From a virus: 58,855 bases of DNA. The translations under genes were made by a program, and so were the position numbers. The stretch is taken from positions 1 through 58,855 of the IMG/VR virus record IMGVR_UViG_3300020200_002601. One strand, 5' to 3'. The notes under the pieces were generated by a model that saw only the letters and a program-made list of their open reading frames with translations, was not told where the DNA came from and searched no databases. Every line of letters starts with the position of its first letter. The first letter of the stretch is position 1. Positions 8,028 to 14,828 of this stretch are shown piece after piece.

Positions 8028-9490
8028 TAGTGAAAATCCTTATCATTTAACAGGTCATCTAATAGGGAGGATCCAGAGTAAGAATCACTAGTAACCGGCT
8101 CGTATTCTTCGTATACCTTTTTACTATCAACGTATTTTACTAGCGGAGGATCATATAAAAATGCAGACCCCGTTATTCTATTTTTGGGAATTTGAAGCTG
8201 CATTATATTTTCGTCTTCTGTTTCATCGTCAGTAGCTAATCTTTTTTCCGTTAAGAAAATGGTGACCGCACATTTCTGTTGAATTGTTAAAGATCCACCA
8301 GTATCAGATTGTTGAACGACTTCTCTTTTTTCTTTCATTCTATTCGCGTTCTCTTGAGCGGTTATTATTAATACGCAATTCATATCTCTGGCCAATTTTT
8401 CTAGGCGAACCATCATTTCTTCAAATTCTCCCCACCTAGGCTTGCCCTTACCGCCACCTCTGGTAAACATTGATTGTATTGTGTCAATTATTATAACATC
8501 TGGAAGGTCAACATTATGACCCAGTATATCCCTAAGCCAGAATTCTAAATCTTCAAAATAAGGGGTATCTGGATCGTGCCTAACCATTAATCTGTCACCC
8601 CAAAATAGAAGCTTTTCTTTAAATATATCTAAATATTTATTTTTTTCTTCGTCTGTCCATTTTGAATACTCTGCATAAACGTTCTTTCCTATTATTTGCG
8701 TCATTAATATTCTTTCCCAATGACCTATTGCTTCCTCAAAGTTAACGTATAAAACCCTATATCCATTATCGAGCCAATTATTTGCCAAACATTTGGCAAA
8801 CGTGCTCTTGCCCTTGCCAGATGCGGCTATGATTGCATGTACGGCTCCCCTAAAAAATCCACCGCTATCCGTATACCCCATTGCTCTATTTAAAGACTTA
8901 AATTGTGTTGGCAAAAAGTTTGGTATGTCAAGAATTGAATTGACTCTTTTAATAATATCACTACCGCTAGTAACTTTTTCTAGTGGATCATACCTTATTT
9001 GATTTTCTAACTCTCTTATTTCAGATGTAAGAACCTGTATTCTTTCTAAGTCCGCCTCATCTTTTAATCCCTTTTGGGTCAATATTGATTGAAGTTCTTG
9101 TAAATAATTTATTTGTTTTCTTTTTTTAGCCTTATGCTTAACCAATTCGGTAATAGATTCGGGTTCAGATAATTCAAGAGAGTTAAGAATATCTAACATA
9201 ACTGAAACCCCTGCGTTGCCGCCAAGAGCCTCATATATATCCGAATCTGTTTCAAGCCAAGATTTAAATGCTATCGGATCTATTATCTCAAGATTTGTTG
9301 CACTATAATAGCCAAGAATAGCTAAGTAAAATTCGTTAATTCCCTTTTCGTTATGTATCAAACCAACTATTTCTTGTGGTAGATTTTCCGCAAAGTACTT
9401 TATTGCACCATGCTTCTTTAAGCACAGAGCAAATATTTGATACTCTAATGGTATCTTATCTTTATTTGTTTCGTTTGCTTCTATTGACAT
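8027..9490 (-). CDS. DnaB-type replicative helicase
   Basis: About 487 residues. N-terminal helical DnaB-like domain (YQIFALCLKKHGAIKYF..., DPIAFKSWLE), a linker with a coiled-coil (RKQINYLQELQSIL), then a RecA-like F4 helicase core: Walker A AASGKGKSTFAK near 220, Walker B DVIIIDTIQSM near 330, LIITAQENANRMKEKR, SLTIQQKC. It would unwind DNA 5'-3' with the AEP primase and DnaE. I start at ATG 9490 (MSIEANETNKDK), which overlaps the upstream gene by 29 nt; an upstream ATG at 9553 overlaps by 92 nt. Its last base is shared with the next gene's start. Confidence 0.9.
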   Translation of the reverse strand: MSIEANETNKDKIPLEYQIFALCLKKHGAIKYFAENLPQEIVGLIHNEKGINEFYLAILGYYSATNLEIIDPIAFKSWLETDSDIYEALGGNAGVSVMLDILNSLELSEPESITELVKHKAKKRKQINYLQELQSILTQKGLKDEADLERIQVLTSEIRELENQIRYDPLEKVTSGSDIIKRVNSILDIPNFLPTQFKSLNRAMGYTDSGGFFRGAVHAIIAASGKGKSTFAKCLANNWLDNGYRVLYVNFEEAIGHWERILMTQIIGKNVYAEYSKWTDEEKNKYLDIFKEKLLFWGDRLMVRHDPDTPYFEDLEFWLRDILGHNVDLPDVIIIDTIQSMFTRGGGKGKPRWGEFEEMMVRLEKLARDMNCVLIITAQENANRMKEKREVVQQSDTGGSLTIQQKCAVTIFLTEKRLATDDETEDENIMQLQIPKNRITGSAFLYDPPLVKYVDSKKVYEEYEPVTSDSYSGSSLLDDLLNDKDFH

Positions 9491-10112
9491 TTCTTTTTTC
9501 TTTAAATAGCTGATAGGATTTTTTTCTGTATTCAGAGTTCTTTTTTTTAGCAATTCTGTATGCTGTTGTGTCCACTACGCGTTTCTTTGATTTTTCTTTT
9601 GGTATATGAGGGCTATTTCTTATGGCTTGTATCATTCTTTCAAATACAGCCTCTTCGCTTAGCTTGTCGTTATACCTAAATACAATTAATGCAACACCGT
9701 TCTCTTTACACCAATCTAATTTTTTAGAATCTCTTTGCAGAGCTTCTTCAAATTCATATTTTGATTCAAAAAATCTTTGAGTATAAAAAAAGTGCTGCCT
9801 ACCATGATACTCTGCTGCAACTTTGTACTTCGGACAGTAAACATCTAATTTCATTTTATCGCCTATGTGAAATTCATTGACTATTTTTTCACCAGGCAAT
9901 AATTTTTTCATAATCAATGTAAGGGCTGTTTGACCCCTTGACATTTTTTTCCTGCTATCTTTTAGCCAGGATAGACCTATCCTATTTATTTCTTTATTTG
10001 TTTTTGAAATTGGCCAACCCAATTGCCTAGATATTTCTGATATAGAAAGCGAAGTATCAAACATCAAATCTGTTAGATATTCAATATCGTCAGTGTCCTT
10101 ATCTTGAAGCAT
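9462..10112 (-). CDS. Vsr/DUF559-like PD-(D/E)XK endonuclease with N-terminal HTH
   Basis: 216 residues. A resolvase-like helix-turn-helix (SISEISRQLGWPISKTNKEI) is followed by a Vsr/DUF559-type core: MKLDVYCPKYKVAAEYHGRQHF gives the D...E-x-G-x-Q-H signature, then RDSKKLDWCKENGVALIVFRYND. The C-terminus is strongly basic. Such proteins nick or cut DNA in mismatch repair or as free-standing homing nucleases. A single copy between helicase and a hypothetical gene, with coupled starts, fits a resident gene as well as a homing one. Confidence 0.65.
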   Translation of the reverse strand: MLQDKDTDDIEYLTDLMFDTSLSISEISRQLGWPISKTNKEINRIGLSWLKDSRKKMSRGQTALTLIMKKLLPGEKIVNEFHIGDKMKLDVYCPKYKVAAEYHGRQHFFYTQRFFESKYEFEEALQRDSKKLDWCKENGVALIVFRYNDKLSEEAVFERMIQAIRNSPHIPKEKSKKRVVDTTAYRIAKKKNSEYRKKSYQLFKEKRNVNRSKRNK

Positions 10113-10743
10113 GTTTTGGTGCCGAATTGTAATCTTTGGTGAAATTTAACGCCTTTCCAAAGTCTATTATCGACATATCCAGGTTCTCCCAAATTTTGGG
10201 AGACAAAGCCAACCCCAAAGAACTGCAATCTAGCAGGCAATACTGAACCTTGCCATTCATAGAATGAATTTTCTCATATATTTCATCAAACTTTTTATAC
10301 AAACTATGATAACTTACGCTAATAACGTTTGATCTAACACCAAGTAAATTATTTATTCTTTTATAATCGTGAAGCGTAACTATAAGATTTGGTGTATTTT
10401 GTATAAAAAATTCAATAATAGAATTAAATACTGATTTATCTCTTTCATAATAATACTCAAATACATTTGGAGAATAGTATCTATGATTTTTCTTGATGCC
10501 TATGGAACTATGCTTTTCTTCTAAGATCTCACTTGCTAGGTCTGAAGAAACACTTTTCATAACTCTTGGATGATTTATATTAATTGCTTTTATAATTTCC
10601 TTAGAAATATGAGATGGAAATGACTTGTCACTCTTTTTATTTAATCCAATAATCGAAGACTTAGATACATTAATAAATGCAAATTTTTCATCTTCTGACA
10701 TCATATTTGTAAGTTCTATAACTGAGTCTTTTACGTTTTTCAT
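10099..10743 (-). CDS. Possible GT-D-fold glycosyltransferase or hypothetical protein
   Basis: 214 residues. I do not recognise it with certainty. The C-terminal stretch CLLDCSSLGLALSPKIWENLDMSIIDFGKALNF resembles the last motif of GT-D (DUF1792-like) sugar transferases, where a nucleotide-binding loop is followed by an I-D-x-G segment. Immediately upstream is a GT2 gene (start-to-stop distance 8 nt), which favours a sugar-transfer role. The stop overlaps the next gene's start by 14 nt. Confidence 0.4.
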   Translation of the reverse strand: MKNVKDSVIELTNMMSEDEKFAFINVSKSSIIGLNKKSDKSFPSHISKEIIKAININHPRVMKSVSSDLASEILEEKHSSIGIKKNHRYYSPNVFEYYYERDKSVFNSIIEFFIQNTPNLIVTLHDYKRINNLLGVRSNVISVSYHSLYKKFDEIYEKIHSMNGKVQYCLLDCSSLGLALSPKIWENLDMSIIDFGKALNFTKDYNSAPKHASR

Positions 10744-10751
10744 TTTAACCT

Positions 10752-11465
10752 CTATATTCCAAAATTGCCCCAGTTAATTAAAACTGGATTTTTATCTAAT
10801 ATTGAATTGATGTGATTTAATTGATGAAATTTTCCACCATCTAATTGTGAATATCTTTCGTATTTTTTTCTTTTATCTTCATCATATATGTATCCAAGAT
10901 GCTGCATAACAAGGCCCGAATCTATCCAGTAATTTCTTTGACGCATCCAATCAATGACATACGTTGGCTCAGATCCGCAGGCTAAAACCTTATCAGAAAA
11001 AACTCCGCTAGGTATGAATCTAAATATCCTAGAACTATTGTTCGGTGCCCATAGTTTATCTACTCTATATTGAGTAAAATTCCACATATGATAAAACCTA
11101 ACATTAACCACATCTTTTTCAGATTTAAACAATATATTTTTTATATCCAATAAAGATACATCATTTTTATCATGTAGCATTTCGTCGCAATCTATTGCAA
11201 TAATCCAATCACCTGGATTAGCGTGCTTAGAAAGATTCCCCCAAGCAATAGATCTCAACCTACCTTCATGGACACTAAAGGTGGGCTCTTCTGTTTTATA
11301 TGTATGGCAGAAATTAGAAGCTATAGAATGCGTATTATCTTCTGAGCAGTCGTCTGTAAAAACAATTTCGTCTACTTGAGCAGAAAGTCTTTGAAGTACT
11401 TCCTTTAGGAATCTACTTTCTTCATTTCTTCCAACCATCTGTGCAATTACTTTTTGATTAGGCAT
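10752..11465 (-). CDS. Family 2 glycosyltransferase
   Basis: 237 residues with GT-A features: KVIAQMVGRNEESRFL (N-terminal nucleotide-binding strand), EIVFTDDCSEDNT near 35, and the metal-binding motif DWIIAIDCDEML near 90. The C-terminal half (KLWAPNNSSRIFRF..., HLGYIYDEDKRKKYERY) fits a phage GT2 acting on virion glycans, DNA bases or host wall sugars; the acceptor is unknown. It begins just after the overlapping hairpins at 11474-11511. No clear ribosome-binding site is visible. Confidence 0.8.
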   Translation of the reverse strand: MPNQKVIAQMVGRNEESRFLKEVLQRLSAQVDEIVFTDDCSEDNTHSIASNFCHTYKTEEPTFSVHEGRLRSIAWGNLSKHANPGDWIIAIDCDEMLHDKNDVSLLDIKNILFKSEKDVVNVRFYHMWNFTQYRVDKLWAPNNSSRIFRFIPSGVFSDKVLACGSEPTYVIDWMRQRNYWIDSGLVMQHLGYIYDEDKRKKYERYSQLDGGKFHQLNHINSILDKNPVLINWGNFGI

Positions 11466-11473
11466 TATAAATC

Positions 11474-11511
11474 CCGATAATTATATCGGCTGGCGGCATA
11501 CACCGCCAGCC
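11474..11511 (-). terminator. Two overlapping hairpins between a small gene and the GT2 gene
   Basis: Arm pair 11488-11496 / 11503-11511 forms a 9-bp GC-rich stem with a 6-nt loop. A second palindrome, 11474-11479 / 11484-11489 (CCGATA...TATCGG), shares two bases with the first, so the two stems compete. On the minus strand the first is followed by GATATAATTATC rather than a T-run, and TATAAT at 11485-11480 could act as a -10. It could be a terminator, an attenuator or a promoter-proximal operator. Confidence 0.5.
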
Positions 11512-11523
11512 TGGTTAATAAAA

Positions 11524-11718
11524 TTAAGCCTCTACTTGCTTGCGGGCTTGTACTGCAGTAATTCTTTCTACCTCTACATCCTTAAAAAGTAGCTCTCCAC
11601 GTGCACCGGAGACTTTACGAGTATTGCTTTTCGCAATCTTTTGCGCCTCTGCTGCAGTTGGTGCCTTTACAATTGACGTAGTCGTAACTGTGAAGTACTT
11701 GAATTTATTTTCTGCCAT
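11524..11718 (-). CDS. Small basic protein, 64 aa; stand-alone copy of a module found in the phosphoesterase
   Basis: Sequence begins MAENKFKYFTVTTTSIVKAP and continues TAAEAQKIAKSN. The N-terminus of the phosphoesterase at 37448-38707 (FVITNTYIVRAPNVSQAKNLV) matches it in spacing and pattern (F-x-V/I-T-x-T-x-I-V-x-A-P...A-x-x-x). It has its own promoter-like region, a good AAGGAT site 8 nt upstream and a downstream hairpin, so it looks like a separately controlled, possibly abundant transcript. Function unknown. Confidence 0.7.
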   Translation of the reverse strand: MAENKFKYFTVTTTSIVKAPTAAEAQKIAKSNTRKVSGARGELLFKDVEVERITAVQARKQVEA

Positions 11719-11744
11719 GTTGATTATCCTTTTCTAGTTTGCGT

Positions 11745-11773
11745 ATATTACTCATATGAGTATACACGATCAA
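11745..11773 (-). promoter_or_regulatory. Sigma-70-like promoter with palindromic operator in the spacer
   Basis: On the minus strand TTGATC (11773-11768) and TAATAT (11750-11745) are separated by exactly 17 nt. The spacer and -10 edge hold the perfect 14-bp palindrome TACTCATATGAGTA (11749-11762), a good candidate repressor site. Transcription would start near 11738 and give a roughly 20-nt leader for the gene starting at 11718. Confidence 0.55.
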
Positions 11774-11783
11774 AAAGAAAAAA

Positions 11784-12209
11784 TCAAACTGAAATTGGAT
11801 TGTCCTCTTTTGATGGCCAATAATACGGTAGTGTTGGATCCTCGTTGAAATATATTGAGTAATATTCCCAATCTTTTCTTAGCAAGTTTGATCTATGTGA
11901 TCTATGAAGCTTTTCGTCTCCGAACCAAAAAGGCATTTTTGCCTCTATTAACAGTGTTTCAAATGACATATTGTTTTCAAATCCCCTTTTAATCCATTCG
12001 GATATTGTGTAGTTTTGATAAAGTTGCAGAGCAGATTCATAATTTTTCCACATTCTTACAGCTGGATGATTTATCCAGCCTTTCTTTTCTGTCCTATTTA
12101 AAAGGATATTCAGTATCTGATAAGTCTCAACTCTTTGCTTGCCAAGACGTTTTGAATCAAGAATTTGAATAGATTTTTTAAAGTTCGGAAAAGGTAAGAA
12201 TGTTTGCAT
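11784..12209 (-). CDS. MSMEG_6728-type pyrimidine-dimer DNA glycosylase family protein
   Basis: 141 residues matching this family throughout: MQTFLPFPNFKKSIQILD, KRLGKQRVETYQIL, GWINHPAVRMWKNYESAL, PFWFGDEKLHRSHRSNLLRKD, YYSIYF and LPYYWPS. Family members are annotated as Pyr_excise (T4 DenV-related) proteins thought to act in repair of UV damage; they are frequent in actinobacteria and their phages. It shares its first base with the stop of the thermonuclease gene, so it is coupled to it. Confidence 0.85.
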   Translation of the reverse strand: MQTFLPFPNFKKSIQILDSKRLGKQRVETYQILNILLNRTEKKGWINHPAVRMWKNYESALQLYQNYTISEWIKRGFENNMSFETLLIEAKMPFWFGDEKLHRSHRSNLLRKDWEYYSIYFNEDPTLPYYWPSKEDNPISV

Positions 12210-12610
12210 TACTTATCCTTTTTAAACTCTGTCCAAGTTTTATCACCTACACCATAGTATTCCCTAGCGAGGCCTGCAGTAACGATGTCTGTGTTGAGAC
12301 AGTTGCCACTTTCGTCCCAAATTTTAGCTAACACTCTACCATACTTTTCATTTTTATCTAAAATAGTTTCTATTTTAACTTTGTGATTTGCACGAGTGAG
12401 CCACTGATCAGTAAACTCTTTGGCCGCTAAACCTTTTTGTTTTTCAGCTACATCTTTTGTTCGACTTTCTGGTGTATTTACACCATAAAGACGCACTCTA
12501 CCTTTTCTAAGGGTATCAAAGCCAAGGTCGATGATAATATCAAATGTGTCACCATCAACTACTTTTTTAACTTCTGCATTGTATATCCATGGGTTCAATT
12601 TATCTGACAC
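12209..12610 (-). CDS. Staphylococcal-nuclease-like thermonuclease
   Basis: 133 residues with the SNase core: VKKVVDGDTFDIIID (metal-binding DGDT) near 15, GRVRLYGVNTPES near 38 (catalytic Arg and Glu), and KYGRVLAKIW near 89 (second Arg), then LNTDIVTAGLAREYYG. No signal peptide, so it is probably cytoplasmic and may degrade host DNA for nucleotides. A related, more divergent SNase domain occurs inside the giant hub protein. Confidence 0.88.
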   Translation of the reverse strand: MSDKLNPWIYNAEVKKVVDGDTFDIIIDLGFDTLRKGRVRLYGVNTPESRTKDVAEKQKGLAAKEFTDQWLTRANHKVKIETILDKNEKYGRVLAKIWDESGNCLNTDIVTAGLAREYYGVGDKTWTEFKKDK

Positions 12611-12611
12611 G

Positions 12612-13424
12612 TTAATCTCTTTCTATTCCTATGTAATCGCATGCTTTGCGAAATATTGATTGACTTACCTTGAACTGTGCATCGGCGTGACTGTAGCCCT
12701 CTCCCGGCTTAGGAGAAGAGGCGTGCCAGCTATGACCAATCGACACAGAACCATCATACACTACATTATAGCCTAAATGCCTTGCAAAATACGAGCACCA
12801 AGTCTCTTCATAGTAATGAGGCGTTGGAAGAAACGCTCCTTTAGCTTCAGGATATAATTCCCTATACTTAGGATTGTTTGTTAACTCATTCCATACGGAT
12901 CTTCTGATAAAATATGCAGAACCAGATATGGTAACGCAATTAACCCTATCCCTATAAAGAGAGTCTGTTGGATCAGGCTCCATCCACCCCCTATGCCTAG
13001 GCTGAGTGTTAGTGCCTACAATTCCTGCGTGCCTTATAAGGCTATATTCATCTCTTTGTTTCGGACCAAGGATGTGTACGTCTTGTTCTTGATTAAATAT
13101 TCTACAGATTTTTGTTATATCTTCGTTTGTAAACCAAACATCAGCATTAAGTAATCCTATAACACTATTCGATCCAATGGCCGCAAGCTTATTGCATGCA
13201 GCTGAATAGCCAATGTTTTTATTTAAAGACACTCTATCTATTAAATAGTCGTCTTCTTTAGACCTAAAAAAATCTACCGTATCATCGCTTGAACCGTTAT
13301 CGGCTATATATAAATTCCAAAACTTTTCTAAATGATTTCCAGTGAATAATTGGTCGTGAAGACTGTTTAATAATCTTTCTAGTAGTGACTTAGTATTGTA
13401 GTTGACAACGCAGAGGTCTATCAT
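12612..13424 (-). CDS. Family 2 glycosyltransferase (rhamnosyltransferase-like)
   Basis: 270 residues. GT-A motifs: LCVVNYNTKSLLERLL at 4-19, LYIADNGSSDDTVDFF near 45, SLNKNIGYSAACNKL near 73, and LLNADVWF near 95 (the D-x-D equivalent). The middle (CVTISGSAYFIRRSVW) and end (HYYEETWCSYFARHLGY) match rhamnosyl/N-acetyl transferases. Acceptor unknown. It starts 4 nt after the stop of a small hypothetical gene. Confidence 0.8.
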   Translation of the reverse strand: MIDLCVVNYNTKSLLERLLNSLHDQLFTGNHLEKFWNLYIADNGSSDDTVDFFRSKEDDYLIDRVSLNKNIGYSAACNKLAAIGSNSVIGLLNADVWFTNEDITKICRIFNQEQDVHILGPKQRDEYSLIRHAGIVGTNTQPRHRGWMEPDPTDSLYRDRVNCVTISGSAYFIRRSVWNELTNNPKYRELYPEAKGAFLPTPHYYEETWCSYFARHLGYNVVYDGSVSIGHSWHASSPKPGEGYSHADAQFKVSQSIFRKACDYIGIERD

Positions 13425-13427
13425 ACC

Positions 13428-13664
13428 TTACCATTGATCGTCATAATTATTAGAGGAGGCGTTGTTAACGTTTTCTACTGCAAAATTAACGGCGGCAATA
13501 ACTCTGGCGTATACAACTTTGTCATCTTGTGGGACTTGGCCTCTTAAAAGATTTGCATAAGTTTTCTGTATATGCATTAATATATCAAGATCTTCTATTA
13601 AAAATGATTGACCTGGTTCAAGTTTAATAGTTACTTTTTTCTTTAAATTTGTTTTCTTACTCAC
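13428..13664 (-). CDS. Hypothetical protein, 78 aa
   Basis: Basic N-terminus (MSKKTNLKKKVTIKLEPG) followed by a predicted helical segment (ILMHIQKTYANLLRG...VVYARVIAAVNFAVENV) and an Asn-rich acidic tail. No family recognised. The start overlaps the end of the upstream 81-aa gene by 8 nt. Confidence 0.6.
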   Translation of the reverse strand: MSKKTNLKKKVTIKLEPGQSFLIEDLDILMHIQKTYANLLRGQVPQDDKVVYARVIAAVNFAVENVNNASSNNYDDQW

Positions 13665-13902
13665 TGTCTTTTTTCTTTCTCTTATTGCTTTTATTTTCTA
13701 TTGCATCCATGTTTTTTGGATCTAGTTTGTGGACACACACATTCTGAGTATCCGGTTCGTATGTTATAAAAAAAATATGCTTGTCTTTTTCCGACACTCC
13801 TTCCGGAGGAGGAGATTCGATAGCTATTTTGTCAGAAGAAGAACCATAAACCTGACTATGATTATCGTAAACGATGATGTAATTTAATTTAGAGGCTGGC
13901 AT
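13657..13902 (-). CDS. Hypothetical protein, 81 aa
   Basis: N-terminal beta-prone half (LNYIIVYDNHSQVYG, HIFFITYEPDTQNVCVHKL) and a Lys-rich end (ENKSNKRKKKDSE). No recognised domain. Start ATG is immediately adjacent to the stop of the small membrane protein at 13903, and the stop overlaps the next gene, consistent with an operon of short genes below thyX. Confidence 0.6.
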   Translation of the reverse strand: MPASKLNYIIVYDNHSQVYGSSSDKIAIESPPPEGVSEKDKHIFFITYEPDTQNVCVHKLDPKNMDAIENKSNKRKKKDSE

Positions 13903-14073
13903 TTATATAAAAAATACTATCAAAAGAGACATTAAAAAACCGGACAATGCTGCAAGAAACAAAGACAATCTTCTTTGTTTTTGATCCTCTAATATTTGAG
14001 AAAGGGTATTTAAATTGAGGCCCCAACTAAATAAGATGGTAAACAAGATAACAAAAACTATTTTGTTAAACAT
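13903..14073 (-). CDS. Small membrane protein with two hydrophobic segments, 56 aa
   Basis: ATG at 14073-14071, inside the last codons of thyX; TAA at 13905-13903. Two hydrophobic stretches (IVFVILFTILFSWGL at 5-19 and LSLFLAALSGFLMSLLIVFF at 36-55) flank a polar loop with EDQKQRR. It could be a membrane hairpin such as a lysis-timing or superinfection protein; the sequence does not decide. The tight overlap on both sides supports translation. Confidence 0.65.
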   Translation of the reverse strand: MFNKIVFVILFTILFSWGLNLNTLSQILEDQKQRRLSLFLAALSGFLMSLLIVFFI

Positions 14074-14779
14074 TTCTATTCACCAAACAAGACATTGATA
14101 CTGGAAAGTGAGGAGTAACAAGTTCGTCAATTACTTTTGCATATTCTACTATTTCCCATTGAGCATCAGAGGAAAGTCTTTGATTCAAAAACAGAGAAAC
14201 AGATTGCAGGCTACACGACCATCTATAGACTACGTGCATTCCGTAGGCCGCAAGAAACAGTCTTGCCTGCTCTGGAGCCACCCCATTGTTCATGGCCATT
14301 TTGTACAGCGCCTCGCCCTGAGCAACGTACTTAGAGAGCTCCTCCGTTAAAACGGATCCAGTCCATGGATCTATTGGTCCACCAGAGCCTTGTTTTTTGT
14401 CTTCTGGTGCCAAACGCCATTTTTCTGAACTTGGAATATAGAATTCCGGCTCCATAGTTATATATCTTCTTGAAGACTCATTCCAAGAATCCATTGTATG
14501 ATCTGAGCCAACAACGTATTTCCAGTGCTGTCGCGCCACAAATAAAGGCGCTTTTAATTCAAGGGTTACAAAGGCATGTCTAAACGGGGACATATGATTT
14601 TCTCTAGCCAAAAAACTAATTAATCTTGCATCAGACGTGGACATCTCTTTGCTCTCTTTGGCAAAAGAGGCTCTTGCTGCGTTAGCCACAGACAAATCAG
14701 ACCCCATTTTATCCACAAGTCTGACATAGCCATTCCCCAAAACAGATCTAGTATCTTCTAAGTGAGCTATATTTTCCAT
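14066..14779 (-). CDS. thyX: Flavin-dependent thymidylate synthase ThyX
   Basis: 237 residues; makes dTMP from dUMP with FAD and methylenetetrahydrofolate. Seen: HMSPFRHAFVTLELKAP, VARQHWKYV, and the signature tail SWNESSRRYI (part of the RHR-x-x-S / NE-x-S-x-RY ThyX motif, the RHR element being altered to QHW-type residues); C-terminal NQRLSSDAQWEIVEYAKVI and PVSMSCL. It follows nrdJ and would raise dTTP supply. The start at 14779 has no Shine-Dalgarno and lies 8 nt after a TATAAT box. Confidence 0.9.
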   Translation of the reverse strand: MENIAHLEDTRSVLGNGYVRLVDKMGSDLSVANAARASFAKESKEMSTSDARLISFLARENHMSPFRHAFVTLELKAPLFVARQHWKYVVGSDHTMDSWNESSRRYITMEPEFYIPSSEKWRLAPEDKKQGSGGPIDPWTGSVLTEELSKYVAQGEALYKMAMNNGVAPEQARLFLAAYGMHVVYRWSCSLQSVSLFLNQRLSSDAQWEIVEYAKVIDELVTPHFPVSMSCLVNRNV

Positions 14780-14796
14780 AGGCTTATATTATACCA
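14780..14796 (-). promoter_or_regulatory. Extended -10 promoter giving a near-leaderless thyX mRNA
   Basis: Minus-strand TGG-TATAAT (TATAAT at 14793-14788, with the TGn element just upstream) ends 8 nt before the thyX ATG. Normal start-site spacing places the mRNA 5' end within 0-2 nt of the ATG. No Shine-Dalgarno is visible, unlike neighbouring genes such as nrdJ (AGGAG). Confidence 0.55.
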
Positions 14797-14828
14797 CAAT
14801 ATCTGTGAATTAATTGATTTTATTTTCC

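Noticed and set aside
9462-10112. Free-standing homing endonuclease inserted between replication genes
   Set aside because: A Vsr/DUF559 core is present but gene overlaps on both sides show normal operon coupling; there is no interrupted gene or intron nearby.
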